This document shows positions 33,543 through 35,285 of a stretch of 35,285 nt of DNA, one piece after another. Under the pieces are notes generated by a model. The model made no database searches. It was not told where the DNA came from and saw only the letters and a list, made by a program, of their open reading frames with translations. The number at the start of each line of letters is the position of its first letter. Position 1 is the stretch's first letter. The translations under genes and the position numbers were made by a program. Origin of the DNA: Labilithrix sp. Its GTDB lineage: Bacteria > Myxococcota_A > Polyangia > Polyangiales > Polyangiaceae. The stretch spans positions 1-35,285 of the forward strand of contig JAQBQJ010000565.1 of NCBI GenBank assembly GCA_028287065.1, given 5' to 3'.

Positions 33543-35225
33543 TCACCACGTCTCGACCACCGTCGCCCGATGGTGGTCCCACCCGAGCATCGCGTAGACC
33601 GACGCGAGCCGCTCCTTCACGCGCGCCATCTGCGCGTAGTCGCCGCCCGAGGTGCGCCCGACGGCGACGAGCATGCGCTCGGCGCCCTCGACGTCGCCCG
33701 CCGCGAGCGCCGCGTCCGCGTCGTCGAGCGTCCATGGCGTCGCATGGGCTTCGAAGAACCAGGGAGGAGGAATCGCGTTCGCGAGCGGCTGAGGGAAGTC
33801 GCGCGCGAGGCCGAGCTCGGCGACGATGATGCGCACCGCGTCGGGCGCGTAGGCGGTCGCGTTGTGCAGGACGCCCGCGAACCACACGTCGACGTCGTCG
33901 GCGAGCCAGCGTGCGTCGCCCGTCGCGCGGGACACGAGCACGACCGGCACGCGCTCGTTCTTCGCGCGCGGATGCGGATAGAAGTACGTCGCGATCGAAT
34001 CGCCCTCGCGGTTCTCCGCGATGTCGAGCAGACACGGATCGCGCCCAGCGAGCATCGTCCAGCGTGCGCGCGGATCGCGGAGCGTGATGCCGAGCCTCTG
34101 CACGCGGGCAAACACCCCGCTGCGGGCCTCGAACGCGTCGGCCATGCGCGTGAGCACGTCCGAGCGCGCCTCGAGGAGCGCCAACATACCGAGAAGACCG
34201 TCGTGCGGCGTGGGCGCGCGGCGCTCGGTTCCGTCGCGCGGGGCAGGGACGATCTCCTCGCGTGCGCCGCTCGCGGCGCCGCGTGGATTGCGTGCAGGTT
34301 GCAACAAAACCTCGGCGTGACCTTCGAACGAGGTGTTCGAAGGCAGCGTCGCCTCGATGCTCGCCGCGAGCCGTCGCGGGTTCGCTTCGATCTGCGGAGC
34401 GTCGGTCCGCACGAGCCGTACGTCGACGTGCTTCGCCACGGTGAGCCGCACCGACGGCGTCTCGGGCCGGAACGCGATGCGCTCGACGGGCCCGTTCGGC
34501 GACCGTCGCGACTCGAGGACGAGCCCGTTGCTCCCGCGCGTGAGGAGGTGCGCAGCGCCGGGCACGGTCGTGCGCGAGACGAACGAGCCGGTCACGCGAT
34601 CGAGCGTGGTGACGTGCGTGACGGAGCCGGCCTCGCGGCGCTCGACCGAGGCGACGTGCACGCCGCTCGACGTCGCGATCGGCGGGAGCGCATGCGAGCC
34701 GTCGACGTGATGCGTGTGCACGACCTGCCAGGTGCCGAGGTCGACTGCGAGCACGTCGCGCTGATCGGTCGCGAAGAAGAGCAGGTCGCCGGCGATCGTC
34801 CCGTGCGCGCCGACGTGCTGCATGGTCCCGCCGACGTGGATCTTCGTGTCGAAGGCGCCGGTCGCGAGATCGGCGAGCGCGATGTCGATTCCGTCTCCTC
34901 CGGCGGATGGAATGACCGACACGTGCCGCCCGTCGCGCTCACCCGCGAACGCGACCTGTTTCGGCGATGTGCGCTTCCAGAGCCGAGCCCCACTCGCATC
35001 GGCGTACGCGGCGATCTCGCGATCGTCGCGCACGACGAAGAACGCCCCGTGCCTCTCGACGCGCCATCCAATCCCGAACGGCGCGGGCTCGAGCCTCACC
35101 TCGCGCAGCACCTCGCCGGTCGCGCGATCGACCGCCACGAGCCGAGCCCCGGACTCGCGCATCCAGGCGACGGTGCCGTCGGTGGAGAAGGCGAAGAGGG
35201 GAGTGGAGACGGGGGCGAGGGGCAA
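33543..35225 (-). CDS. Beta-propeller (PQQ/quinoprotein-like) hypothetical protein, start uncertain
   Basis: Repeats such as VAVDRATGEVLREVRL, IAAYADASGARLWKR, LAVDLGTWQVVHTHHV; TTG start at 35225 near the window edge. Confidence 0.75.
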   Translation of the reverse strand: MPLAPVSTPLFAFSTDGTVAWMRESGARLVAVDRATGEVLREVRLEPAPFGIGWRVERHGAFFVVRDDREIAAYADASGARLWKRTSPKQVAFAGERDGRHVSVIPSAGGDGIDIALADLATGAFDTKIHVGGTMQHVGAHGTIAGDLLFFATDQRDVLAVDLGTWQVVHTHHVDGSHALPPIATSSGVHVASVERREAGSVTHVTTLDRVTGSFVSRTTVPGAAHLLTRGSNGLVLESRRSPNGPVERIAFRPETPSVRLTVAKHVDVRLVRTDAPQIEANPRRLAASIEATLPSNTSFEGHAEVLLQPARNPRGAASGAREEIVPAPRDGTERRAPTPHDGLLGMLALLEARSDVLTRMADAFEARSGVFARVQRLGITLRDPRARWTMLAGRDPCLLDIAENREGDSIATYFYPHPRAKNERVPVVLVSRATGDARWLADDVDVWFAGVLHNATAYAPDAVRIIVAELGLARDFPQPLANAIPPPWFFEAHATPWTLDDADAALAAGDVEGAERMLVAVGRTSGGDYAQMARVKERLASVYAMLGWDHHRATVVETW

Positions 35226-35267
35226 GGAGGAGGGGAGTGTAGCGCCGGAGATTCGAGATAACAGGTG

Positions 35268-35285
35268 ATGGAAATGGAAATGGAA
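35268..35285 (+). repeat. ATGGAA hexamer x3, truncated by window end
   Basis: atggaaatggaaatggaa at the terminal 18 nt. Confidence 0.7.

Overview
The window is high-GC, mostly chromosomal housekeeping DNA. Gene content and style suggest a Myxococcota/Polyangia-type genome, which is inference only. About 29 CDS can be supported. Recognisable genes: serC, fmt, a Ser/Thr kinase, an Lhr-type helicase with a short Fpg/Nei glycosylase, a PHM-like copper monooxygenase with a heme motif, hflX, hutU, an EEP-family lipoprotein, a BamA-like protein, a DHH phosphoesterase, a GDPD, an ArsR/SmtB regulator with a His-rich protein, an Rsm22-like methyltransferase, thiE, holB and an enoyl-CoA hydratase. The non-routine signals are: (i) a 33-aa ORF ending in a duplicated ATQGGGMF unit whose two DNA differences are both silent; (ii) a frame-disrupted four-helix-bundle (S23/IVP-type) gene between inverted hexanucleotide arrays, resembling a small cassette; (iii) two related ~115-120 bp imperfect palindromes, both between convergent genes; (iv) hflX with its conserved N-terminus open but no ATG/GTG/TTG, only a well-spaced ATT; (v) a 19-bp palindrome present twice inside ORFs in the same reading frame; (vi) an nei-like gene lacking its zinc finger, abutting a phosphatase lacking a canonical start; (vii) an SmtB-type sensor with a His-rich partner. 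No rRNA, convincing tRNA or CRISPR was found. Everything is by-eye reading with no database search.
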